A stretch of DNA of 64,000 bases from the NCBI GenBank assembly GCA_902539295.1, contig CACBIM010000002.1, positions 62,001 to 126,000 of the forward strand, read 5' to 3'. The notes under the pieces are model-generated. The model searched no databases. It saw only the letters and a list, made by a program, of their open reading frames with translations, and was not told where the DNA came from. The DNA comes from an uncultured SAR116 cluster alpha proteobacterium. Its GTDB lineage: Bacteria; Pseudomonadota; Alphaproteobacteria; Puniceispirillales; GCA-002684695. Shown here one piece after another: positions 16,295 to 24,565 of the stretch (its first letter is position 1; each line of letters starts with the position of its first letter). The position numbers and the translations under genes are program-made.

Positions 16295-17411
16295 AATTAA
16301 TTCTTTTCCTAAAAATAACATATTGAGAAATCGCTAGAACATTTAAAAGTACAAATAATATTACACCTTCAGCTGCTGCATAGCCGTATTTTACCCTTCC
16401 CCAAAAGTGATCAAAAATTTCAATAGTAACAACATCCATAGTGTCTCCTGCTGAGGATGTTTGCATAACAAATATACTATTGAATGCTTGGAAAGTATTA
16501 ATAAAGCCTGTTAACATTAAAAAGAAAATTATTGGCATCAAAAGTGGTATTGTTATTTTTACAAACGTCTGCCATCTAGAAGCGCCTTCTACTTTTGCAG
16601 CTTCATATAGATCACTTGGAATAATTGAAAGTCCGGCTAACAAGATAATCGCGTAATAGCCAGTATAAGACCAAATACCGTAAAAGATTGACGATGTTAA
16701 TGCGAGGCTTGGCCCTGCAAAAAGGCCGTCGATTTTAACACCAAACAAGACTTCTGTTATAGGGCGCTTGTCGAAAAGCCATAGCTGCGGTTCTATACCA
16801 AACAATCCTACAAATTGATTTAAAAAAGAAGTTTCTGCTTTTCCAAAAATTAGAAAAAATACTGCAGCTCCCATTACAGCAGGGGTGATGTAAGGAAATA
16901 AAAGAATCATTTGGAAAAACTGTTTGCCTGCTAATTTTTGATAGAGTGCAAACGCAATAACCAAGCCCAACCCAACTTCAAAGATTATGGTAAAAAGAGA
17001 ATAGTATAATGTATAAATTAATGAATATAAATAATCATCATCTCCTTCAGATATCATTATACCCCAGTTAATATTGATTAAATAAATTCCAATAATGAGA
17101 ATTAATACAGAAGATATCAAAACATAAAGTTTGTTTTTAAATTTGTCTTTGAATTCAGACCAAACCCAGTAACTTAAAATAAGAAAAAGTAGACCAATAA
17201 CAAAAAACCAAAACGCCGATATACTTCCCAAGATACGTTCATAATTTTCAAAACCTAAAAATCTTCCTTTAAATACTTTCCATTTATGAACACTCATGTA
17301 CATTCCAAAAAAAACTGGAAAAACACCAAAAAGACTTATTATTAATACTGCTGGAGTTATAAAAGTATATCCAATTAATTTTTCTGAATGCTTCTTATAG
17401 AAATTCATCAT
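16287..17411 (-). CDS. Sugar ABC transporter permease (MalF type), enlarged
   Basis: This 374-residue permease is longer than the usual 290-320. The first helix (about 13-36) is followed by an inserted region with further helices near 68-86 and 92-113, then the conserved permease core (about 135-365). The EAA loop is EAAKVEGASRWQTFVKITIP. The insert may form an extracytoplasmic substrate-handling domain, as in MalF. The ATG pair at 17411/17408 has no clear Shine-Dalgarno. It is probably the first transporter gene of the operon. Confidence 0.87.
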   Translation of the reverse strand: MMNFYKKHSEKLIGYTFITPAVLIISLFGVFPVFFGMYMSVHKWKVFKGRFLGFENYERILGSISAFWFFVIGLLFLILSYWVWSEFKDKFKNKLYVLISSVLILIIGIYLININWGIMISEGDDDYLYSLIYTLYYSLFTIIFEVGLGLVIAFALYQKLAGKQFFQMILLFPYITPAVMGAAVFFLIFGKAETSFLNQFVGLFGIEPQLWLFDKRPITEVLFGVKIDGLFAGPSLALTSSIFYGIWSYTGYYAIILLAGLSIIPSDLYEAAKVEGASRWQTFVKITIPLLMPIIFFLMLTGFINTFQAFNSIFVMQTSSAGDTMDVVTIEIFDHFWGRVKYGYAAAEGVILFVLLNVLAISQYVIFRKRINYD

Positions 17412-17488
17412 TTGTTAACTGTACTTTAAAAATTGTTATTTATAATTAAACTTAAATAAAAATAATATTAAAGTTTTAATTTCAAATT

Positions 17489-18397
17489 TTACTTTGATAT
17501 TGATTTATCTTTTGAAAATTCAATTAATTCTAAAGTACTATTTACACATTTTTCAAGATCAAACCAAAGCTCAGGATTAAGTTCAATATTAAAGACAGTA
17601 TCAGATTTAATTTTTGTATTCGATATTATTTGTTTCCAAGGGATGCTTCCATCACCAACAGCCAGATGAAGGTCTCCATTACCTAAGGAAAGTGCTTCAG
17701 ATTTTGTGGCTTTAAGGTAATCATAATTTAATTTACCAAAACTATCATGTACATGCCAATGATCGGAAATACCTCCTAAATTCATAGAATTCTCTAAAAA
17801 ATCAGCTTGGTAAATATTACAGCAAATGTAAGCATGACTTACATCAAAACAAGCACTAACATTTTCATGATTAATAGTATTTATCTCTTCAGATAACTTT
17901 GAGGGAAGCGCTGTATGATACGAATGAGAAAAAGGGAAAATATTTTCTACACAGATAATAACATTTCTTTCTGCAGCATAGTCCCCAATACTTTTCAAGT
18001 AATCACGTTGTATAGAGTATTTTTGCTTTAGGCTTTCGTCACTGTCGTTATCGCAGAAACCAGTATGAATAATAATTTTTTCTGCATTTAGTTTATGTGT
18101 AAGATCGATATAAGACTGAGTTAATTTTTTATAATCTTTTAAATTATCTTTCTTATCTAAGAAGTTAACTACCATGGGACCATGAAAAGTTTTTTTCCCT
18201 GAAAACCTCTCAAGCTCTTGATTTAAAATATCTATTCTTTGTTGGTTTAAATTTCCATTAAAAATCAAATCTTGTGCAAAACCCATTAACTCAATACTAA
18301 AAGGATTATAATTGGAAACTTCGTTAACCCTTTCAGAAAAATCACTGCCATCTCTTTTAAGACTTCTTAATGATATTCCTAGTTTGGGAAATTGCAT
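17489..18397 (-). CDS. Sugar phosphate isomerase/epimerase-family TIM-barrel protein
   Basis: A 302-residue AP-endonuclease-2/xylose-isomerase-like TIM barrel. Candidate metal ligands lie in HTGFCDN, CVENIFPF, CFDVSHAY, HVHDSFG and the final VFNIELNP, the usual Glu/Asp/His set of a divalent-metal isomerase. Enzymes of this family act on keto or inositol-type sugars and commonly sit beside sugar ABC transporters, as here. The exact substrate is not readable. It lies 77 bases upstream of the permease and 19 bases downstream of the DUF442 gene, so it could belong to either group. Confidence 0.8.
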   Translation of the reverse strand: MQFPKLGISLRSLKRDGSDFSERVNEVSNYNPFSIELMGFAQDLIFNGNLNQQRIDILNQELERFSGKKTFHGPMVVNFLDKKDNLKDYKKLTQSYIDLTHKLNAEKIIIHTGFCDNDSDESLKQKYSIQRDYLKSIGDYAAERNVIICVENIFPFSHSYHTALPSKLSEEINTINHENVSACFDVSHAYICCNIYQADFLENSMNLGGISDHWHVHDSFGKLNYDYLKATKSEALSLGNGDLHLAVGDGSIPWKQIISNTKIKSDTVFNIELNPELWFDLEKCVNSTLELIEFSKDKSISK

Positions 18398-18416
18398 TTT
18401 AAAATTAAAACTGAAA

Positions 18417-18755
18417 CTATTTGTCTTCTAGGTATTCATAGGCTAGTTGAGCTATTTGCTCCGACCTCAAACCAGACAAACAATAAGCAAAGATGGGCTT
18501 TTTATCACTTTTCAATAAATCTGCAAAATTCTTAATATCATCCATTGAAAGTCTCAATGGTACAAAAGGAATATATTCAACAGATAGGCCATGATTATTT
18601 GCCTCATTTCTAATTGCATCAATATTTGTTTGCCCTTGACCTTCATTATCAGGCCTATTGCAAACAATTGTTTTAATTCCATGTTCTTTTAAGAGTTGAA
18701 CATCGCTTTTACTAATTTGTGAGCCAACATAAAGCTCTTCATTGATTTTTTTCAT
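18417..18755 (-). CDS. DUF442 (TIGR01244-type) phosphatase/sulfurtransferase-like protein
   Basis: The 112-residue protein is the domain found fused to the metallo-hydrolase in Blh proteins. It contains the active-site loop YCLSGLRS, a CX4R motif like the CRTGTRS loop of the family, and the N-terminal motif EELYVGSQIS. I choose the ATG at 18755 because AAGAAGG lies five bases before it. An ATG at 18800 overlapping the upstream stop would add a basic 15-residue segment without a ribosome-binding site. It probably hands persulfide sulfur to or from the dioxygenase encoded upstream; that role is inferred from the known gene fusion. Confidence 0.82.
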   Translation of the reverse strand: MKKINEELYVGSQISKSDVQLLKEHGIKTIVCNRPDNEGQGQTNIDAIRNEANNHGLSVEYIPFVPLRLSMDDIKNFADLLKSDKKPIFAYCLSGLRSEQIAQLAYEYLEDK

Positions 18756-18796
18756 TTTTTCCTTCTTAAAAAATTTTGTTAGATAATTTTTAATAC

Positions 18797-19660
18797 TCAT
18801 AAATTATCTATAGGTATTTTTAGATACTTAACACCGTTATTTTCTTCTTCTGGCAAATCGCCTGCACGCATATTTACTTGCGTAGCTGGAATTATTAATT
18901 TTGGCATGCTCAAAGTAGAATCTCTTGCTTCACGCAACTCAACATATTTATCTTCTGTGATACCGTCTTTAACATGTATATTATTCTTTCTTTGTTCTGA
19001 AACAGTTGTCTCCCATGAGATTTCTCTTCCTCCTGGGCCGTAATCATGACAAATAAACAGTCTAGTCTCTCCTGGTAAGTTAAGGACCTTCTTAATAGAC
19101 CTATATAAAGTTCTTGCATCGCCCCCTGGAAAATCAGCTCTCGCAGTACCTCCATCTGGCATAAACAAAGTATCACCTACAAAAGCTGTATCTTCAATTA
19201 TATGAACCATACAAGCTGGAGTATGTCCTGGAGTATGCATTGTTTGAGCATTTAGCTCACCAATTTTGTATGTGTCATTATCTTTAAATAATTTATCGAA
19301 CTGACTTCCATCTCTTTCAAATTCAGTTCCAGCATTAAATATCTTACCAAAAGTATCTTGGACCAATATAATAGCCTCACCAATACCAATTTTTCCACCA
19401 ATTTTATCCTGAATATATGGAGCTGCTGACAAGTGATCAGCATGAACATGTGTCTCTATTATCCATTCAAGATTTAATTTATTACTTTTAATAAACTCAA
19501 TTATTTCATCAGCATTTTTTGTAGATGTTCTTCCAGATGAAATATCAAAATCTAAAACAGAATCAATAACTGCACAATTTTTAGTTTTTGGGTCTTCAAC
19601 AACATAACTTATTGTGCCTGTCGAACTATCGTGAAAAGCTTTTATAATGGGTTTATTCAT
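18797..19660 (-). CDS. Persulfide dioxygenase-like metallo-beta-lactamase-fold protein
   Basis: This 287-residue MBL-fold protein has the motif ETHVHADHLSAAPY, with His71, His73, Asp75 and His76. Further metal ligands are in HTPGHTPACM and VGDTLFMPDGG. The HVHADHLSAA form and the GTARADFPGGDA segment are typical of ETHE1/Blh persulfide dioxygenases, which oxidise glutathione persulfide to sulfite in sulfide detoxification. This fits the sulfide-using MetY elsewhere in the window. It is transcribed divergently from mmsA. No BigR-like repressor gene is visible. Confidence 0.85.
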   Translation of the reverse strand: MNKPIIKAFHDSSTGTISYVVEDPKTKNCAVIDSVLDFDISSGRTSTKNADEIIEFIKSNKLNLEWIIETHVHADHLSAAPYIQDKIGGKIGIGEAIILVQDTFGKIFNAGTEFERDGSQFDKLFKDNDTYKIGELNAQTMHTPGHTPACMVHIIEDTAFVGDTLFMPDGGTARADFPGGDARTLYRSIKKVLNLPGETRLFICHDYGPGGREISWETTVSEQRKNNIHVKDGITEDKYVELREARDSTLSMPKLIIPATQVNMRAGDLPEEENNGVKYLKIPIDNL

Positions 19661-19812
19661 ATTTATATCCTATTAATAAAATCTTTATTAACAAATTAAG
19701 TTAGTATAGTTTACATAATTATAAGTATTACAGGAAATTTCAATTAAATCTTTTATTCTAAATTAACTATTAATTCTGATGTAATAAGATTTTATGAAAA
19801 AGGGAGAGGAAT

Positions 19813-21315
19813 ATGGGTAATATTGGTCATTATATAAATGGAAATAATGTTGAAGGTAAATCAGGTTTAAATAAACCAGTATTTAACCCAGCCACAGGAA
19901 CTTCAGAAAAAAATGTTGATTTAGCATCAGTTGCGGAAGTCAATCAAGCTGTTGAAAATTCAAAATCAGCTTGGAAAGATTGGTCTAACCAGCCACCACT
20001 GAGGAGAGCAAGAGTTCTAGATAAATTTAAATATATTTTAGACCAAAGACGCGAGGAATTAGCAAAATGTATAAGCAGTGAACATGGCAAAACTCACGAA
20101 GATGCACTTGGTGAAGTCACAAGAGGGCTGGAAGTTGTAGAATTTGCAGTTGGTGCACCGCATTTACTCAAAGGTGACTATACAGAGAATGTAGGTTCTG
20201 AAGTTGATAGTTTTAATGTTAGGCAGTCGCTAGGTGTGGTAGCAGGAATTACTCCCTTCAACTTTCCAGCAATGGTTCCTATGTGGATGTTTCCTGTAGC
20301 ATTGGTTTGTGGAAATTGTTTTATTTTAAAACCATCTGAGAGAGATCCTTCTCCATCTTTATTAATTGCAAAATGGCTTTCTGAAGCGGGATTGCCAGAT
20401 GGTGTATTTAATGTTGTCCAAGGAGACAAAGTAGCAGTTGATGCAATACTCCACCATAAAGATGTTAAAGCTGTAAGTTTCGTAGGCTCAACTCCAATAG
20501 CAAGGTATATTTATACTACAGGAACATCTACTGGCAAAAGAGTTCAAGCACTCGGCGGTGCCAAAAACCACATGGTAATTATGCCAGATGCAGATTTAGA
20601 TATGGCTACAAACGCATTGATGGGTGCTGCGTTTGGTTCTGCTGGCGAAAGATGCATGGCAATTTCAGTTGCTGTTCCTGTTACAGATAAAGTTGCAGAT
20701 GCGCTTGTAAAAAAATTAGTGCCAAAAATTGAAGCATTGAAGATTGGGCCTTCAGTTGATCCAAGTGCAGAAATGGGGCCACTTATAACAAGTGAGCATT
20801 TAAACAAAGTCACAGGTTACATAAATGAGGGCGTTAATGAAGGCGCTAAACTAGTCGTTGATGGACGGAATACTAAACCTTCAATGCAAGGATATGAGAA
20901 TGGATATTTTATTGGCGGATCTCTTTTTGATAATGTCACAAAAGATATGTCGATATATAAAAATGAAATTTTTGGTCCAGTTTTATCAGTTGTAAGAGCA
21001 CAAGACTATAATTCTGCTGTTGACCTTATTCATGGTCATGAATATGCAAATGGAGTTGCCGTCTTTACTAGAGACGGAGATGTAGCCAGAGGGTTTTCAA
21101 ATGAAATTGAAGTGGGAATGGTTGGCGTTAATGTTCCAATTCCAGTTCCAATGGCTTTCCATAGTTTTGGAGGGTGGAAGTCTTCACTTTTTGGAGACCA
21201 TCATATGCATGGCATGGAAGGTGTTAGATTTTACACAAGACTGAAAACAACAACAGTAAGATGGCCTCGTGGACAAAGATCAGACCCTCAATTTACTATG
21301 CCTACACTAGGCTAA
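19813..21315 (+). CDS. mmsA: CoA-acylating methylmalonate-semialdehyde dehydrogenase
   Basis: MmsA converts methylmalonate semialdehyde (valine) or malonate semialdehyde (beta-alanine, inositol) to propionyl-CoA or acetyl-CoA. The 500-residue aldehyde dehydrogenase has the catalytic cysteine in AGERCMA (Cys281) and the MmsA hallmarks GITPFNFPAMVPMWM and ALGGAKNHMVIMPDAD, which lacks the glutamate of CoA-independent aldehyde dehydrogenases. The C-terminal FGDHHMHG and TTVRWP segments are also typical. GGGAGAGG precedes the ATG. Confidence 0.93.
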   Translation: MGNIGHYINGNNVEGKSGLNKPVFNPATGTSEKNVDLASVAEVNQAVENSKSAWKDWSNQPPLRRARVLDKFKYILDQRREELAKCISSEHGKTHEDALGEVTRGLEVVEFAVGAPHLLKGDYTENVGSEVDSFNVRQSLGVVAGITPFNFPAMVPMWMFPVALVCGNCFILKPSERDPSPSLLIAKWLSEAGLPDGVFNVVQGDKVAVDAILHHKDVKAVSFVGSTPIARYIYTTGTSTGKRVQALGGAKNHMVIMPDADLDMATNALMGAAFGSAGERCMAISVAVPVTDKVADALVKKLVPKIEALKIGPSVDPSAEMGPLITSEHLNKVTGYINEGVNEGAKLVVDGRNTKPSMQGYENGYFIGGSLFDNVTKDMSIYKNEIFGPVLSVVRAQDYNSAVDLIHGHEYANGVAVFTRDGDVARGFSNEIEVGMVGVNVPIPVPMAFHSFGGWKSSLFGDHHMHGMEGVRFYTRLKTTTVRWPRGQRSDPQFTMPTLG

Positions 21316-21316
21316 T

Positions 21317-21916
21317 TTATTCAAATTCGGCTTTACCTACAAATTTGGGATCAAATGGCGTTCTTGAAAAAATCTCATTCACTAAAGGCTTAAAATAATC
21401 TAGAGATTTAGTTGGGTAATCTGGATCAAATGACATCTGATCCCAGTCACGGCAAAATTTATCACAGGACGAAAACCATTTGTGATCCTTATATCTCTCT
21501 CTCAATGACTTATCTATTCCAATTTCATTCCCAATATATTCTTTTGGACCAAAATAGAACATCTGGAATAGACCATGCATCGAAATAATCCAAGTCACCT
21601 CTTCTCTTACATAAGGCCTTATTATTGTTGACGCTAATTGAGAATGATTAGCAGGTGCTAAATCATCACCAAGGTCATGGATTAAAGCACCAACAATTAA
21701 TTCCTTGTCTGCTCCATCTTCCTCAGCCCGTGTCGCAGATTGGAGAGAGTGTTGAAGCCTTGTAATACGATATCCAGATAAAGTGTTATCTAAGTTTATC
21801 AAAGCTCCTATAATTCTATCTGGCAAACCTTTTGTGAATTCTACCTCTCCCTTATGAAGAAATGCATACTCTTCTGGGGTGCCCTCATCCATTCTTGTAA
21901 AACTTACTTTTTCCAT
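21317..21916 (-). CDS. PhnZ-like HD-domain protein, putative diiron oxygenase
   Basis: This 199-residue HD-domain protein resembles the mixed-valence diiron oxygenases PhnZ and TmpB. Visible candidate iron ligands are His56 (LQHSLQ), His80-Asp81 (ALIHDLGD), His91 (ANHSQ), His114 (MHGLF) and Asp159 (WDQ). The spacing between the first His and the HD pair (24) equals that of PhnZ, and the flanks (HSLQ...GAD, ALxHDLG) are close. The PhnZ segment AAKRY after the fourth His, which helps hold the phosphonate, is replaced by GLFQM. A different substrate is therefore likely. It faces the two demethylating flavoprotein genes divergently, across 157 bases. A hydrolase role is also possible. The substrate is unknown. 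Confidence 0.75.
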   Translation of the reverse strand: MEKVSFTRMDEGTPEEYAFLHKGEVEFTKGLPDRIIGALINLDNTLSGYRITRLQHSLQSATRAEEDGADKELIVGALIHDLGDDLAPANHSQLASTIIRPYVREEVTWIISMHGLFQMFYFGPKEYIGNEIGIDKSLRERYKDHKWFSSCDKFCRDWDQMSFDPDYPTKSLDYFKPLVNEIFSRTPFDPKFVGKAEFE

Positions 21917-22073
21917 TTCTAAAGCCCTCTTAAAACCTTTAATAGAGTTATTTTACACAAAAATTTATTTAAATCTAAAATAATCAATTTTTTTTAAATT
22001 TTAATGATTTTTTGACTTTGCAAAATAAATAAAATGTTCAATATAAAAATTATAACAACTTTAAAGGTTTCAA

Positions 22074-24563
22074 ATGCCAGAAGATATATCAAGTTCAAAA
22101 GCGAAAGAAGAAAACAGTAAATTACCCTCGCATGCTAGAGTGGTTGTAATTGGAGGTGGAGTAGTCGGCTGTTCCATTTTATATCATCTGACTTTACATG
22201 GATGGAAGGACGTTGTTCTCCTGGAAAAAAATGAACTTACATCGGGGTCAACTTGGCATGCTGCAGGGAACTGTCCAAATTTTGTCGGCTCTTGGACAAT
22301 GATGAAAATGCAGTCCTATTCAACCCAGCTTTATAGAAAACTAGGTGATCTTGTAGACTACCCAATTAATTATCATGTGACAGGTGCAATTCGACTAGCT
22401 CATTCAAGACAAAGAATGGAAGAATTCAGGCATGTCTGTTCAATGGGAAAACAGATGGGCGTTGAATTTGAAATGCTTACAAACAGTGAAATTCAAGAAT
22501 TACATCCATACATAGAGACACATGATTTAGAAGGCGGTCAATGGGATCCACTCGATGGTGACATTGATCCAGCTCAATTGACCCAAGCTCTTGCCAGAGG
22601 AGCAAAAAATAATGGTGGTAAAATTATAAGATTTTGCCCAGCAACAAATGCAAAGCGTGTTAATGACGAATGGCTTATAACAACTCCTGAAGGAAATATT
22701 ACATGTGAGTATGTTGTAAATGCTGCTGGATATAGAGCTGCTGAAGTTGGAAAAATGTTTGGAAGAAATGTCCCTTGTGTTTCATTAGCACATCAGTATT
22801 TAATAACGGAACCTATTCCAGAATTAGAAGCTAATAAGTATAAAGTCCCATTATTAAGAGACCCAGACTCTTCATATTATTTAAGACAAGAAAAAGATGG
22901 TTTGTTACTTGGTCCATATGAAAAAAATTGTAGGGCGCATTGGACTACATCTGACGATCCTATGCCTGAGGACTTTTCATTTCAATTATATAATGATGAT
23001 CTAGAAAGATTGGAATGGTATATTGAAGATGCTTGTAAAAGAGTGCCTTTGCTTGGCAGTGTAGGAATTACACGCGTTGTTAATGGGCCAATTCCATATG
23101 CTCCAGATGGCTTGCCATTGATAGGTCAAATGCCAGGTGTAAAGAATGCTTTTGAAGCATGTGTATTTACATTTGGAATTGTTCAAGGAGGGGGTGCTGG
23201 AAAACTACTAGCTGATATAATTGTTGAAGGTGAACCTGAAACTGACTCATGGGCAGTAGATCCAAGACGATATACTAATCATGTTGACCTTGAGTACACC
23301 AAAGCTAAGGCCATTGAAACTTATAGCCATGAATATGCTATGCACTTTCCTCAAATACAATGGCCGGCCGGAAGACCTGCTAAAGTCTCTCCTATTTATG
23401 ATAGTTTGCTAAAAGCTGGAGCAGTAATGGGTTCTTATGGTGGATGGGAAAGAGCTGATTGGTTCACAAATAATGAAAGTTTAAAAAAACCTGCTAATTC
23501 CTATGACAGACAACATTGGTTTGATGATGTATCAAAAGAGTGTAACCATGTTGCAGAACACTGTGGTGTAATTGATCTAACTGGTTTCTCACGATTTGAA
23601 ATTTCGGGTGAAAGAACATCTCAATGGCTAGAAACACTTATAACCGGACGTTTACCAAAAATAGGTAAAGTAGGTCTTGTATATTTTTCATCCCATAAAG
23701 GAAAAGTGCTTACCGAAATGACAGCAACCAGAATTTCTGAAGACCACATATGGTTGCTTACTGGTGCTGGTGCTTATTGGCATGATAGAGACTGGTTGCA
23801 TTTTAATCTCCCTGAAAGCAGCAACATAAAAATTGTTGATACAACTCATGATCTAGGAACTATGTTATTAACAGGACCAAAATCAGATTTATTAATTGCT
23901 AAACTTACTGACGAAAAAACAGACAATGAGAGTTTTCCCTGGTTAAGTCATAAATCTATAAAATTATGTGGTGAAGACACACGTGTTTTAAAGGTTTCTT
24001 ATGCAGGTGAAAAGGGCTTCGAAATTCATGTTCATAATGGCAGAATGAAAAAAATATATGATGAGCTTGTTCAACATGGAAAGAACTTTAACTTAATCCA
24101 TTTTGGAATGCTCGCATTAGACTCAATGCGGTTAGAAAAAAATTATCGCTCATGGAAGAGTGATTTAACTTCAGACTACACAATGCTTCAAAGCGGGTTA
24201 GAAAAGTGGATAAAATTTGACAAAGGTAATTTTATTGGCAAGGAAGCACTAAAGAATGAGTTTGATTTAGGAACCTCTAAAAAGTTCGTAACCCTTGTTG
24301 TAGATGATCCAGAAGATAATAAACCATTTGGAGAACCAGTATATTTGTCACCAGTTTTTGCTGGAGATGATTATCTTGGGCCAATTGTCTCTTCAGGTTA
24401 CGGTCATAGAGTGAAAAAGTCTATTTCTATGGCCATTCTGGATGACAGAAACCTTAATGGATTAAATGATCAATTGTATATTGATGTTCTAGGCAGAAAA
24501 AGAAAAGCATATATAGTTAATGAAGCCTTGTATGATCCTGAAAATCTTAAACTAAGGAGTTAA
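22074..24563 (+). CDS. Dimethylglycine/sarcosine dehydrogenase-like flavoprotein, copy 1
   Basis: An 829-residue two-part enzyme: an FAD-dependent amine dehydrogenase (about 20-410) and a C-terminal GcvT-like tetrahydrofolate-binding region (about 440-820). The dinucleotide motif VVVIGGGVVG is at 23-32. His62 in STWHAAG is the residue that binds FAD covalently in this family. Such enzymes remove N-methyl groups from dimethylglycine or sarcosine and pass formaldehyde to tetrahydrofolate. The segment after WHAAG (NCPNFVGSW) differs from the LIAQLR of copy 2, so substrate specificity may differ. It ends two bases before copy 2. Confidence 0.88.
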   Translation: MPEDISSSKAKEENSKLPSHARVVVIGGGVVGCSILYHLTLHGWKDVVLLEKNELTSGSTWHAAGNCPNFVGSWTMMKMQSYSTQLYRKLGDLVDYPINYHVTGAIRLAHSRQRMEEFRHVCSMGKQMGVEFEMLTNSEIQELHPYIETHDLEGGQWDPLDGDIDPAQLTQALARGAKNNGGKIIRFCPATNAKRVNDEWLITTPEGNITCEYVVNAAGYRAAEVGKMFGRNVPCVSLAHQYLITEPIPELEANKYKVPLLRDPDSSYYLRQEKDGLLLGPYEKNCRAHWTTSDDPMPEDFSFQLYNDDLERLEWYIEDACKRVPLLGSVGITRVVNGPIPYAPDGLPLIGQMPGVKNAFEACVFTFGIVQGGGAGKLLADIIVEGEPETDSWAVDPRRYTNHVDLEYTKAKAIETYSHEYAMHFPQIQWPAGRPAKVSPIYDSLLKAGAVMGSYGGWERADWFTNNESLKKPANSYDRQHWFDDVSKECNHVAEHCGVIDLTGFSRFEISGERTSQWLETLITGRLPKIGKVGLVYFSSHKGKVLTEMTATRISEDHIWLLTGAGAYWHDRDWLHFNLPESSNIKIVDTTHDLGTMLLTGPKSDLLIAKLTDEKTDNESFPWLSHKSIKLCGEDTRVLKVSYAGEKGFEIHVHNGRMKKIYDELVQHGKNFNLIHFGMLALDSMRLEKNYRSWKSDLTSDYTMLQSGLEKWIKFDKGNFIGKEALKNEFDLGTSKKFVTLVVDDPEDNKPFGEPVYLSPVFAGDDYLGPIVSSGYGHRVKKSISMAILDDRNLNGLNDQLYIDVLGRKRKAYIVNEALYDPENLKLRS

Positions 24564-24565
24564 TT

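Noticed and set aside
22013-22040. Promoter TTGACT with a downstream TAAAAT before the first flavoprotein gene
   Set aside because: The spacing is too short for a standard promoter, and similar chance matches are frequent in such AT-rich DNA.
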